This document shows positions 1 to 6,725 of a DNA stretch of 23,114 nt, in pieces. The stretch is from JAWXCM01 sp034408745. GTDB taxonomy: Bacteria; Acidobacteriota; Terriglobia; Bryobacterales; Bryobacteraceae. The notes beneath the pieces are model-generated. The model did no database searches. It was not told the origin of the DNA and worked only from the letters and a program-made list of their open reading frames with translations. Where the stretch lies: contig JAWXCM010000094.1 of the NCBI GenBank assembly GCA_034408745.1, positions 1 through 23,114 on the forward strand. Direction: 5' to 3'. The stretch's first letter is position 1. Every line of letters starts with the position of its first letter. A program made the translations under genes and the position numbers.

Positions 1-1
1 C

Positions 2-904
2 TACAGCTCCGGAGCTGCCGGGGACACGAAGACGAGGACATCGGCGGGACTGTTGCTGGAAGGCGGCGGCGGCGACGTGGAGACCGCATGGCGATGGTTC
101 CTCGATAAGGCTGGCAAAGGCGACATCGTGGTCCTTCGCGCTTCCGGATCGGACGGATACAACAAATACCTGCCGACGCTCGCGCCCGTGCATTCAGTGG
201 CCAGCTTCGTCACCAAAACGCGCGAGGCCTCGTCAGAGAAAGACTTGCTTAGCCGGATCGCGAATGCCGAGGGCGTTTTCCTTGCCGGCGGCGACCAGTG
301 GAATTACGTGTCACGCTGGAAGGGCACCGCTCTTGGCAAAGCAATCGACGAGGCGTACGCACGGGGCGTGCCCGTCGGCGGCACCAGCGCCGGACTTGCC
401 GTTCTCGGCGAGCACGCCTTTTCCGCCGAGAGGGATACGGTAACTTCGGCCGAGGCGCTCGCTGATCCATTCCATTCGAAGGTCACTATTGAATCCGACT
501 TTCTCCACTTCTCTCCAATGAAAGGCTGGATTACCGACAGTCACTTCAGTAAGCGCGACCGCATGGGCCGTTTGTTGGTGTGGCTCGCGCGTTTGCAGGC
601 TGCGGGCAAGGGAAACGTGCGTGGGATCGGCATTGATGAAGCAACGGCTGTCATGGTCGACCCGACGGCCAGGGCTGCTGTCGCGGGTAAAGCCTCGGTG
701 TACGTGGTCCGACTTGAGGCTCCGGTGAAACGCTGCGTTCCCGGCAAGCCGCTCGACGGCGCTGAATATTCCGTATGCCGCATTCCCGCAGGCACCTCAT
801 TCGACTGGAACTCGACCAGCAACTGCGCGGGTGCGTCATACAAAATCACCGTGACGGATGGCGTAGCACGCTCCTCTCTGCCTCACTCTTCCCTTTACCT
901 TTAG
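2..904 (+). CDS. Cyanophycinase-like peptidase S51 family protein, 5' partial
   Basis: The frame is open to the left edge of the window, so the N-terminus is missing; a TTG at 53 is only an internal candidate start. The Gly-rich stretch near the left end and the motif GGTSAG, with its serine codon at 386-388, match the nucleophile elbow of the peptidase S51 / cyanophycinase family, which is related to class I glutamine amidotransferases. Known members cleave cyanophycin or Asp-containing peptides. The C-terminal part (about 720-904) contains Cys residues in RCVPG, SVCR and SNCAG, as is common in exported variants, but the signal peptide would lie outside the window. The gene ends in TAG 57 bases before the histidine kinase start. 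The family call is good; the substrate is unknown and need not be cyanophycin. Confidence 0.75.
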   Translation, partial: YSSGAAGDTKTRTSAGLLLEGGGGDVETAWRWFLDKAGKGDIVVLRASGSDGYNKYLPTLAPVHSVASFVTKTREASSEKDLLSRIANAEGVFLAGGDQWNYVSRWKGTALGKAIDEAYARGVPVGGTSAGLAVLGEHAFSAERDTVTSAEALADPFHSKVTIESDFLHFSPMKGWITDSHFSKRDRMGRLLVWLARLQAAGKGNVRGIGIDEATAVMVDPTARAAVAGKASVYVVRLEAPVKRCVPGKPLDGAEYSVCRIPAGTSFDWNSTSNCAGASYKITVTDGVARSSLPHSSLYL

Positions 905-945
905 TCATAACTGTAACCAAGAACACGAAAAAGAGTCTCATTTGC

Positions 946-951
946 AGGAGG
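946..951 (+). promoter_or_regulatory. Ribosome binding site setting the kinase start
   Basis: A perfect AGGAGG lies 9 bases before the GTG at 961. It decides the start of the histidine kinase: the open frame runs back to 775, but the extra N-terminal residues overlap the preceding gene and carry no signal or domain. Confidence 0.8.
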
Positions 952-960
952 CAGCCACCT

Positions 961-2802
961 GTGCGTGCGTTTGCCCGCTTGTCAATGCGTGTCAGGTTGA
1001 GAATATCGATTCTCATTCTGATGTCGACCGTTGTTTTGGCTCTGTCCGGCCTGCATGTCCATGGCATCGTGGGTGGAACGCTGGAACAGGCCAGTACCCG
1101 TGCGCGTGTGGCCGGCGATGCCGTTCAGTACACTCTCACAGAGGTCCGCGACAATGGCTACCTGCTCAGTGAACCAGCCGTCAGGCGTATTCTGAGCCGC
1201 AGCCTTGCCCAGGACTCCATTCTTAGCAACATCATTGTCCGGAACACCCATCGCCAGATAGTGGGCTCCTCCAAACCCGTGAACTCGCATTCTGTCGTCA
1301 GCTGGAGGGACTGGCAGGGTCGCAGTGCTCTTCGACGTGCACTGGATCTGTTTGGCAACGACGTCGACATCGCCATTGATGTCCCTCAGACAGCCGCGAT
1401 GCCTATGGGTGTGCAGGTGTTGGTCTCGCCCGAACGTGTTCGTGCTGCCATGAAGCCCCAGTTGTTGGACCTGGCGCTCCTTTCCCTGCTCTCGCTGCTG
1501 GTATCTGTGGTGATCGCGATTCTCGTATCCCGGGTGGTCGGCGATTCTTATGACCAACTCGGACGAAAGATCGATGTGATCGCGAGGGGAGACCATCTGC
1601 ACTTCACCGGAGAAGAATCGAACCTCCCGGAGATGGCGACTCTCGACAGCAAGTTACGATGGCTCGACCGGCAGTTCAGCGGAACCAGGTCTGACATGAT
1701 GCGCATGCGCAGCAACGTGGCCACTATGCTCCGTCAACTGGACGAAGCCATTCTGGTGTTCGGCCCTGACAACCGGCTGCACATGGCTGGCGAACCAGCC
1801 GAGCGCATGCTGGCGAAGCCACGCGAGGAACTTATCGGCCAGCCCGCGTCCTTCGTCTTCCCGGAGTGGACCCCGGCCGGTGCGGTGCTTCACCGCGCCG
1901 CTTCCAGCCGCACCAGTGTCCATGAAGAGCCGGTGCGGTTCGACCGAAACAACCTGCCCCCCGTGCGCCTGCTAATGACGGTGGAGCCGATCGACTATGG
2001 CGACGGCTCAGCTTTCGGACTGCTGGTGGCATTGCGCGATGCGGATACCCGCACTCGGCTGCGTACAGATCTGGACAACGCACGACGCCTTTCCGCCATC
2101 AGCCGTATTACAAGCGGGGTGGCTCATGAAATCAAGAACCCGCTGAACGCGATGATGCTGCACCTGCAGATCGCGCAGGACAAGGCGACCAGGAACGCAG
2201 ACTCACAGGCGGAGCTTCGCGTTATCGGCACCGAACTGGTCCGGCTCGACCGCGTGGTGAAAGCGTTGCTCGATTTCCACCGGCCGCTGGAACCAAAGCT
2301 CGCCCAGCACGACTTGCGCGACCTGGCGGCGGAAGTCGCGGCTCTTATCCGTCCTCAGGCCGAGGCGCAGAACGTGCAGGTGTTATTGGAGTCGCATGTC
2401 GACGAAGCAATGATCCTGGGCGACGCCGACCTGTTGAAACAGGGACTGCTCAATATCGCGTTCAACGCTCTCGAAGCAATGAGCAACCGTCGCGGTGGCA
2501 TCCTGCGATTCACCGTGGAGCACACCAGCGGCGAGTACAGTATCTCGGTGCGCGACAACGGCCCGGGCATCCCACCCGAGAATCGCGACCGTATCTTTAA
2601 TCTGTACTTCACTACCAAAAACAGCACCGGAACCGGCCTCGCGATGACCTACCGAATCGTCCTGCTGCACAGCGGCACACTGACGGTCGACAGCGAGGTG
2701 GGCAAGGGAACGTCTTTCCGCCTCGGCCTGCCTACACCCGACCCGCTACTTCTCCACCGCCAAACCGGCGCCAGTGTAAGCGCGCCAACCGCCGTCGAGT
2801 GA
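961..2802 (+). CDS. Membrane sensor histidine kinase (HAMP-PAS-HisKA-HATPase)
   Basis: This is a 613-residue inner-membrane two-component sensor starting at GTG 961 behind AGGAGG. TM1 is about residues 14-31, an extracytoplasmic sensor loop runs to about 166, and TM2 is about 167-190, followed by a HAMP-like linker. A PAS-like segment is near 259-345. The HisKA H-box is VAHEIKNPLNA with the phospho-accepting His389. The ATPase domain has an N-box (NIAFNALEAM, Asn502), a G1 box (DNGPGIP from residue 532) and a G2 box (GTGLA from 557). It would autophosphorylate His389 and pass phosphate to a response regulator, but no regulator gene is in the window, so it is either an orphan or its partner lies elsewhere. 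Its last 57 bases overlap the 3' end of the rhodanese gene on the opposite strand. The signal sensed cannot be read from the sequence. Confidence 0.92.
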   Translation: MRAFARLSMRVRLRISILILMSTVVLALSGLHVHGIVGGTLEQASTRARVAGDAVQYTLTEVRDNGYLLSEPAVRRILSRSLAQDSILSNIIVRNTHRQIVGSSKPVNSHSVVSWRDWQGRSALRRALDLFGNDVDIAIDVPQTAAMPMGVQVLVSPERVRAAMKPQLLDLALLSLLSLLVSVVIAILVSRVVGDSYDQLGRKIDVIARGDHLHFTGEESNLPEMATLDSKLRWLDRQFSGTRSDMMRMRSNVATMLRQLDEAILVFGPDNRLHMAGEPAERMLAKPREELIGQPASFVFPEWTPAGAVLHRAASSRTSVHEEPVRFDRNNLPPVRLLMTVEPIDYGDGSAFGLLVALRDADTRTRLRTDLDNARRLSAISRITSGVAHEIKNPLNAMMLHLQIAQDKATRNADSQAELRVIGTELVRLDRVVKALLDFHRPLEPKLAQHDLRDLAAEVAALIRPQAEAQNVQVLLESHVDEAMILGDADLLKQGLLNIAFNALEAMSNRRGGILRFTVEHTSGEYSISVRDNGPGIPPENRDRIFNLYFTTKNSTGTGLAMTYRIVLLHSGTLTVDSEVGKGTSFRLGLPTPDPLLLHRQTGASVSAPTAVE

Positions 2803-3129
2803 GATCACGTCGGAGTAGCCCATCTTCCTCAGGTTGTCGCCCGCGAGTGCAGACCGGAAGCCGCCGCCGCAGTACAGGACGAGCTTCGCATTATGATCCG
2901 GAACCTTCGTCTCGATGTCACGCTCGATGATGCCTTTGCTCAGGTGCATCGACCCGGCGGCGTGTCCGGCCTGCCATTCGCTCTCTTCGCGAACGTCGAT
3001 AAGCAAGTGCGGCTCGCCGGTCTGCTTCATCTGCTGGTACTGCTCGATCTTAATTTCCTTCACCCGCGACCTGGCGTCATTCACCAGGGCGAGGAACGCT
3101 TCGTTGTGACCTTTCGACGGCATTGCCAT
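2746..3129 (-). CDS. Single-domain rhodanese-like sulfurtransferase
   Basis: A 127-residue cytoplasmic protein without a signal peptide. The rhodanese domain covers about residues 25-125, with the opening motif LLIDVREESEW (Asp45), the active-site loop LYCGGGFRS with the persulfide-forming Cys87 and Arg92, and the closing motif DGGWRAYTGAG. The active loop CGGGFR keeps the Cys and Arg spacing of single-domain rhodaneses (GlpE/PspE type), so it is probably an active sulfur carrier. The ATG at 3129 is used; a second in-frame ATG lies two codons on. No clear Shine-Dalgarno is visible. The start codon lies inside the duplicated leader block 3121-3193, so its promoter probably sits in that block. 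It converges on the histidine kinase and overlaps it by 57 bases. Confidence 0.88.
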   Translation of the reverse strand: MAMPSKGHNEAFLALVNDARSRVKEIKIEQYQQMKQTGEPHLLIDVREESEWQAGHAAGSMHLSKGIIERDIETKVPDHNAKLVLYCGGGFRSALAGDNLRKMGYSDVISLDGGWRAYTGAGLAVEK

Positions 3130-3193
3130 GCCGACATGGTCGCATAAATGAAAATGTAGTCTATTTCGCGATATTGTAAGAACAGCGTACTTT
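3121..3193. repeat. Direct repeat copy A: duplicated receptor upstream region
   Basis: Aligned by eye, this block matches 6652-6723 in the same orientation with seven substitutions and one one-base gap; the last 25 bases before 3193 are almost identical. Copy B lies immediately upstream of the intact receptor at 6726, so this is a duplicated leader. Weaker similarity (about 7 of 10 bases) continues a little into the rhodanese 5' end. Confidence 0.85.
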
Positions 3194-3541
3194 AGACACC
3201 GTTACGGCCCAGATCAGCACCACCGCCAGTCAGAAGATGCTCACTGAGCTGCCGTCTTCCAGCCGCAGCGTGCTGAAATTCCCCGAAATGGCGCCGGGCG
3301 TCAATATCACCAGCAATGATTCCCAGGTGATGAACATTCAGGGCGCAGGCGCCACGGTGAACGGCAACCGCTCCGGCCGCAACGTCTTCTATCTGGACGG
3401 CAGCGACAACACGGCTTCGTTTCGTAATTCCGCCCTCCAGTTCCCGAACCCCGATGCGGTGCATGAAGTGAACATCGGCACGTCGAACACCTCGGCCGAA
3501 TTCGGTAATGATGTTGAACACGCCGCCCGGCTGTTTGCCGG
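3194..3541 (+). pseudogene. Rearranged fragment of a TonB-dependent receptor (plug region)
   Basis: Positions 3194-3507 encode about 104 residues nearly identical to residues 127-231 of the intact receptor at 6726 (six differences over the 90 residues from MLTELPSS to NTSAEFG). Start codon, signal peptide and carboxypeptidase-like domain are missing: sequence jumps from the leader block directly to the codons for DTVTAQ, an apparent deletion of about 380 bases relative to the intact gene. After TTCGG near 3507, the next about 34 bases are the reverse complement of the bases that follow in the intact gene (the codons for KQPGGVFNIIT), so the end is a small inversion. The open plus-strand frame on to 3605 after this is not receptor-like. 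No function is expected. It probably derives from a paralogue, since it carries its own substitutions. Confidence 0.88.
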
Positions 3542-4026
3542 CGGTCCGCAGAGGCGGCGGCTTCATCGAGCTTTCTCGCGATATAGTCCGCTTGCTCTGG
3601 CGTGACATCCGGGCGTTCACGAACCTTCGCAGACGCAGCGCCAAGGCTCAGGCGTATGCGAGCAACTTCCTCCGGGGTAAACGGCACGTTTCCAGGGCTG
3701 TCGCGTTCAGTCCCACCGACCGGGCCCGGAAGGCGGGCCCGAACGGGGCTGACCAGAACTGTTGCTTCCTCTTGCCTGTGGTTGTACCTCAGTAACCGGA
3801 GCTCAAGAAGGCCCGACGCGGGCGTCTCAAACAGCGCGGCGTCACCGACACCGAGTTTGAGAGTAAGGTTGGGCGAGCCCACGTGCCCCACGACCAACGA
3901 CAAGATGCAAGTCGGGCTATCCAAACTTCGAAAAGAGACCACTGTACCTGTAGCGAATTGTGCGCTGTCAAGATAATGGATGTCGAGTTTCTCGGGCTCC
4001 ATGTCTTGATAGGGAAACCGAATCAC
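3542..4026 (-). pseudogene. Hypothetical protein, 3'-truncated by the receptor fragment
   Basis: The frame starts at GTG 4026 (alternative ATG eight codons in) and continues into antisense receptor sequence as far as 3307, but only the first about 160 codons look like a real protein. The N-terminal two thirds is a beta-rich soluble segment. It is followed by FTPEEVARI and by DVTPEQADYIARKLDEA, a predicted helical region. I recall similar TPEQ-(D/E)Y-hxxKhxE segments preceding GRKDW and a C-terminal membrane segment in hypothetical proteins; that C-terminal part would be the piece missing here. At about 3541 the frame passes directly into inverted receptor sequence, so the native C-terminus was lost. 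I do not recognise a function. No good ribosome binding site is visible, and the 220 bases between it and the DUF5131 gene hold nothing I can support. Confidence 0.55.
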
Positions 4027-4246
4027 CTGACCACACGGGACGTGAAGCCCAGTTTATCAACTTGCCTCCAAAGCTGTTGCCACCCAGCTCTGACAGGCAC
4101 TTTGGCCACCTTCGATTCCTGGGGCGGGCCAACCGAGACTCTGGAAAGTTGGGCGTCCCAGACCAGACATCTCCGACGGCAGTTCCAGGATGGTTCACCA
4201 ACGCGCGCGGCGGCAGCGGCCCGACGGTCACGAGGGCCGGTAACAC

Positions 4247-5056
4247 TTAGCCGGTCAAGTGAACGAGTCCAGAACTTTCGATCTCAATTGCGCGTTGAAG
4301 CCGGAGTAGCGAGGGCATCGTCGGGTTGTAAACTCTGGCCGGAAAGTCATCATGGGTCTGACCCCGCAAGGTCCTGCCAGCGGACTTCTTGCGCACGCCA
4401 CCCCATTGCTTAAAGAAAAAGGGGACTCTTGCGACTTCGCATTGCTCGCGAATGGACAGTACCCATTCTTCCTTCATTGGCCGAGCGCCGGGGCCACTTT
4501 CGCCGCCGACAATCACCCAGGAAATGCCCTCCAGTGGGAGGGCCTCCAAATCCTCTAACAGCGGTTCGACCGAGAGGAACCGCACAGTCGCCGGTGCCGC
4601 CTGAAGGTCTGCGATGCGTGGCAATCCGTACTTGCGGTCCTCCACGGAGACGCCCCACCAAATGTGGGCGTCCTTCGCGGCCTCCTGAAGCGGGCCCGCC
4701 AGCAACTCGCGAAGCCGTTCCGAACGCTTGGTCAGCACCTGGTACGTGTGCCAGTTCGCCAGCCGCATGGTCGCGGCCACTTTCCCGATGTACGACAGCG
4801 GTACGTCCTCGTGGAAGAGATCGCTCATGGAGTTTACGAAGATCATCCGCGGCTCGCTCCAGCGCAACGGTTCGCCGAGTTTGTTCGGTACCAGACGCAG
4901 GTCAAATCCCTGTTCGAACGGGTGCCCCTTCACGCCCCGGAAGCGTTCGGCGAACCGCTCGGCGTAGCAGTATTTGCAGCCCGGACTGGTTTTCGTACAG
5001 CCGCGAACGGGATTCCAAGTCGCGTCTGTCCATTCAATTTTTGACTGAAGCGACAT
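4247..5056 (-). CDS. DUF5131 / phage Gp37-Gp68 family three-Cys-motif protein
   Basis: A 269-residue protein with the family's N-terminal signature SKIEWTDATWNP, then RGCTKTSPGCKYCYAE. The three cysteines are Cys20, Cys27 and Cys30 (C-x6-C-x2-C), resembling the iron-sulfur binding triads of radical-SAM-like proteins. Further family hallmarks are MSDLFHEDVP, HTYQVLTKR, WWGVSVED, FLSVEPLLE, WVIVGGESG and FFKQWGG, all present, so it looks complete. The last about 25 residues are more variable. The ATG at 5056 lies two bases after the tcmP stop, so the two are translationally coupled in one operon. Members occur in phages and mobile regions. The reaction is not established; a radical or metal-dependent chemistry acting with TcmP is inference. 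Confidence 0.88.
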   Translation of the reverse strand: MSLQSKIEWTDATWNPVRGCTKTSPGCKYCYAERFAERFRGVKGHPFEQGFDLRLVPNKLGEPLRWSEPRMIFVNSMSDLFHEDVPLSYIGKVAATMRLANWHTYQVLTKRSERLRELLAGPLQEAAKDAHIWWGVSVEDRKYGLPRIADLQAAPATVRFLSVEPLLEDLEALPLEGISWVIVGGESGPGARPMKEEWVLSIREQCEVARVPFFFKQWGGVRKKSAGRTLRGQTHDDFPARVYNPTMPSLLRLQRAIEIESSGLVHLTG

Positions 5057-5058
5057 GA

Positions 5059-5913
5059 CTAATCCCAGAGGCTCCTCTGAGGGGTACTATATTTGAGCAC
5101 ATCATCCCAGAATTTGAAGGCGATCTCACTTCGGGAAAAGAGGGCGAGGTAGTACAACGGCAAGTTCTTTTGGTCGGAGCGAACAAGCCTCATGCGGTCG
5201 AGCGGTTTGGTCAGGTAGTCAAGCGATTCCATGCTCCTGGAGAACTCGGCAGCGAGAAACGGCCTGAAGTCGCTCCTTTTCACGCCTACTGTTCTCCAAC
5301 GTTCACGCCAGTCTCTATTCCCCAGTGCCTCGTCAATCTTTGTCGAATTTCCATCGACGTAATGCTCATAGTTACGATTTGCATCCATCCCAATCGCCAG
5401 CAAGACCACAAAGTCCATGAAGACAGTCGAAAGGCGCCGCAAAGTTTCAAATTTGAGGCCAAAATCGAACGGATCAACGAGGCAAAGGCTCAAGACTCTG
5501 TTGGTGGCTGATCCTTTGGGGATTTGCCCCAGGATCTTGTCCACCTCGATATCGCAACTGCCGCTGACGTAGGCCACGTTGGCCTGCGGGCGCAGCCGCT
5601 CAACCCTCGTTTTCAGGGCCTCGAGGAGGTCTTCGTTTCCCTCGCAAAAGATGTACTTATCAAAGGGATCGGGGAGGGTCAAGGCGATCAACGGGGAACC
5701 TTTCAGAAACTTGCCTGATCCGTGGACCCGGCTGACGCCAGCCCCGGCATAAAGATCGATGTAAACCCGCTGATCCCACTTATTCTTCATTCCCGTGGCG
5801 AACAATTCATCATAAAGCGCCAAAAGACGATACTTTTCCGCCGCCCAGCCGCCCACTTCGGGAGTCAGTAGACCGTCAGCTTCTACGAAGGGATCGAACG
5901 AACCTGAAGCCAC
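5059..5913 (-). CDS. tcmP: Three-Cys-motif partner protein TcmP
   Basis: A 284-residue protein recognisable as the partner family of three-Cys DUF5131 proteins. It begins DPFVEADGLLTPEVGGWAAEKYRLL, typical of TcmP. The Rossmann-like core shows a class I methyltransferase-style motif I (YIDLYAGAG, residues 51-59), an acidic residue after the next strand (FCEGNED, Glu91) and a VDPFD motif (Asp147-Asp150) where methyltransferases and nucleases carry D-P-P-F/Y. This suggests a SAM-binding or nucleic-acid-modifying fold, but no reaction is known to me. The start is GTG 5913, with an in-frame TAG just upstream (GTG is the first possible start) and no strong ribosome binding site. Base composition is visibly more AT-rich than the flanking receptor and mur genes, consistent with acquisition. 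It is first in the pair with the DUF5131 gene. Confidence 0.86.
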   Translation of the reverse strand: MASGSFDPFVEADGLLTPEVGGWAAEKYRLLALYDELFATGMKNKWDQRVYIDLYAGAGVSRVHGSGKFLKGSPLIALTLPDPFDKYIFCEGNEDLLEALKTRVERLRPQANVAYVSGSCDIEVDKILGQIPKGSATNRVLSLCLVDPFDFGLKFETLRRLSTVFMDFVVLLAIGMDANRNYEHYVDGNSTKIDEALGNRDWRERWRTVGVKRSDFRPFLAAEFSRSMESLDYLTKPLDRMRLVRSDQKNLPLYYLALFSRSEIAFKFWDDVLKYSTPQRSLWD

Positions 5914-6140
5914 GAGAACATTCTATGACATTGCTGTTGCCGGTTGAACAGCGGCTCGTTCCGGGGTCTCGCGGTAATCCGAAAACCCTTACTCCGGTCA
6001 GGGGATACGGGTTATAAGAAAGTTTGGTCCGATGCCTGTTTCCACTGGCCGGTTTTCAGGTGACCACGGTCCGCTTGTACTTCTGATTGCCGGGGGGACA
6101 GCGGCTGAAGACATCGAGGGTGACTTAAAGGTAGCTTGCA

Positions 6141-6338
6141 GTGACCGTACAAATTGAAAAGTTGCCGGAAGGCTTGTTCCTCGCTACGTCGGACCGACTC
6201 GCCCGGTCTGGTGGCTCAGGGCGGACCGTCGCCGAGGCTCTGGAAATCGAGCGCGATGTCGCGAGAAAGCTCATTGACGCCCGGCGCGAACGCGAAGGCT
6301 CTCCCCATCTGCCTCCCCGTGCCGAGCAGCGAAGCTGA
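6141..6338 (+). pseudogene. HicB-like antitoxin with compensating frameshifts
   Basis: The 65-codon frame starts at GTG 6141 behind AAAGG (6127-6131); an in-frame TAG at 6132 excludes an earlier start. VTVQIEKLPEGLFLATS and RTVAEALEIERDVARKLIDA match the two halves of HicB-type antitoxins. The middle is scrambled (RLARSGGSG), but the +1 frame over 6196-6222 reads DSPGLVAQG, the expected family core. One extra C near 6195 and one missing C near 6222 explain this exactly: two frameshifts of opposite sign. The product is therefore probably a damaged antitoxin, or the assembly has two errors. No HicA toxin gene is seen on either side. Confidence 0.6.
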
Positions 6339-6397
6339 GCAGGCGCGGAAAGGGGGCCGCTACAGATTCAGGACCTGGACGCCGGGGATCTTAGGAT

Positions 6398-6565
6398 CTA
6401 CGAGACAAGCCGCCCGCTTCGGTGCGGCATCTTAATGACCGCCACAGCGCGATGGTTCTGTTCCACGATCACCTCGACGCTTTCCTGGACCAGGGCCAGT
6501 ACGGCATGGATGTCGCGGACCAGTTCAGCTTCCGTAATGTGGAGCGTCGCCATGTCTTCGATCAT
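6398..6565 (-). CDS. Short Phd/YefM-like (prevent-host-death) antitoxin, probably truncated
   Basis: A 55-codon minus-strand frame (ATG 6565, alternative ATG 6553) encodes MATLHITEAELVRDIHAVLALV, then EVIVEQNHRAVAVIKMP and a terminal SGRLVS before TAG at 6398-6400. The order of an N-terminal 'TEAE..RD' helix and the 'EVIVEQ(N)xRxVAVI' strand pair is the DNA-binding fold of short Phd-like antitoxins, which repress their own operon and neutralise PIN-type or similar toxins. Typical members run about 25-35 residues further with a toxin-binding tail; here a stop falls where that tail begins. No toxin frame follows. The GAAG six bases before the second ATG favours 6553 as the start. It may be a functional DNA-binding remnant or a decayed half of a toxin-antitoxin pair. 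Confidence 0.55.
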   Translation of the reverse strand: MIEDMATLHITEAELVRDIHAVLALVQESVEVIVEQNHRAVAVIKMPHRSGRLVS

Positions 6566-6651
6566 AGTGTTTCTCTGGTAGCGTCAGTGCCCTGACGCGG
6601 CACGGAACCGGAGGGTCGGGGCCAACACGTGCCGGCGGACTCTTCCCACGC

Positions 6652-6723
6652 CATTACCATTCGACATCGTCGAATAAATGAAAGCGTAGTCTATTTTGCG
6701 ATATTGTAAGAACAGCGTACTTT
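6652..6723. repeat. Direct repeat copy B: leader of the intact receptor gene
   Basis: This is the block just upstream of the receptor ATG at 6726 and the partner of 3121-3193. Its preservation next to a live receptor gene and next to the rhodanese start suggests it carries promoter or regulatory sequence, possibly divergent, though I cannot assign -35/-10 boxes with confidence. Confidence 0.82.
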
Positions 6724-6725
6724 CT

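Noticed and set aside
775..960. Longer N-terminus for the histidine kinase
   Set aside because: The extra 62 residues overlap the preceding gene in another frame and have no domain, whereas AGGAGG sits directly before GTG 961.
4205..4246. Possible terminator after the DUF5131 gene
   Set aside because: On the minus strand CGGCCC and GGGCCG can pair around an 11-base loop, but there is no T-tract and the region is GC-rich enough for chance.
3883..4413. 176-codon plus-strand frame
   Set aside because: It lies across the hypothetical gene, the gap and the end of the DUF5131 gene on the opposite strand, with composition of random sequence.
6032..6157. 41-codon plus-strand frame (MPVSTGRFSG...) before the HicB-like gene
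   Set aside because: It has a plausible look and overlaps the next start by 17 bases, but no good ribosome binding site and no resemblance to HicA or any other toxin family.
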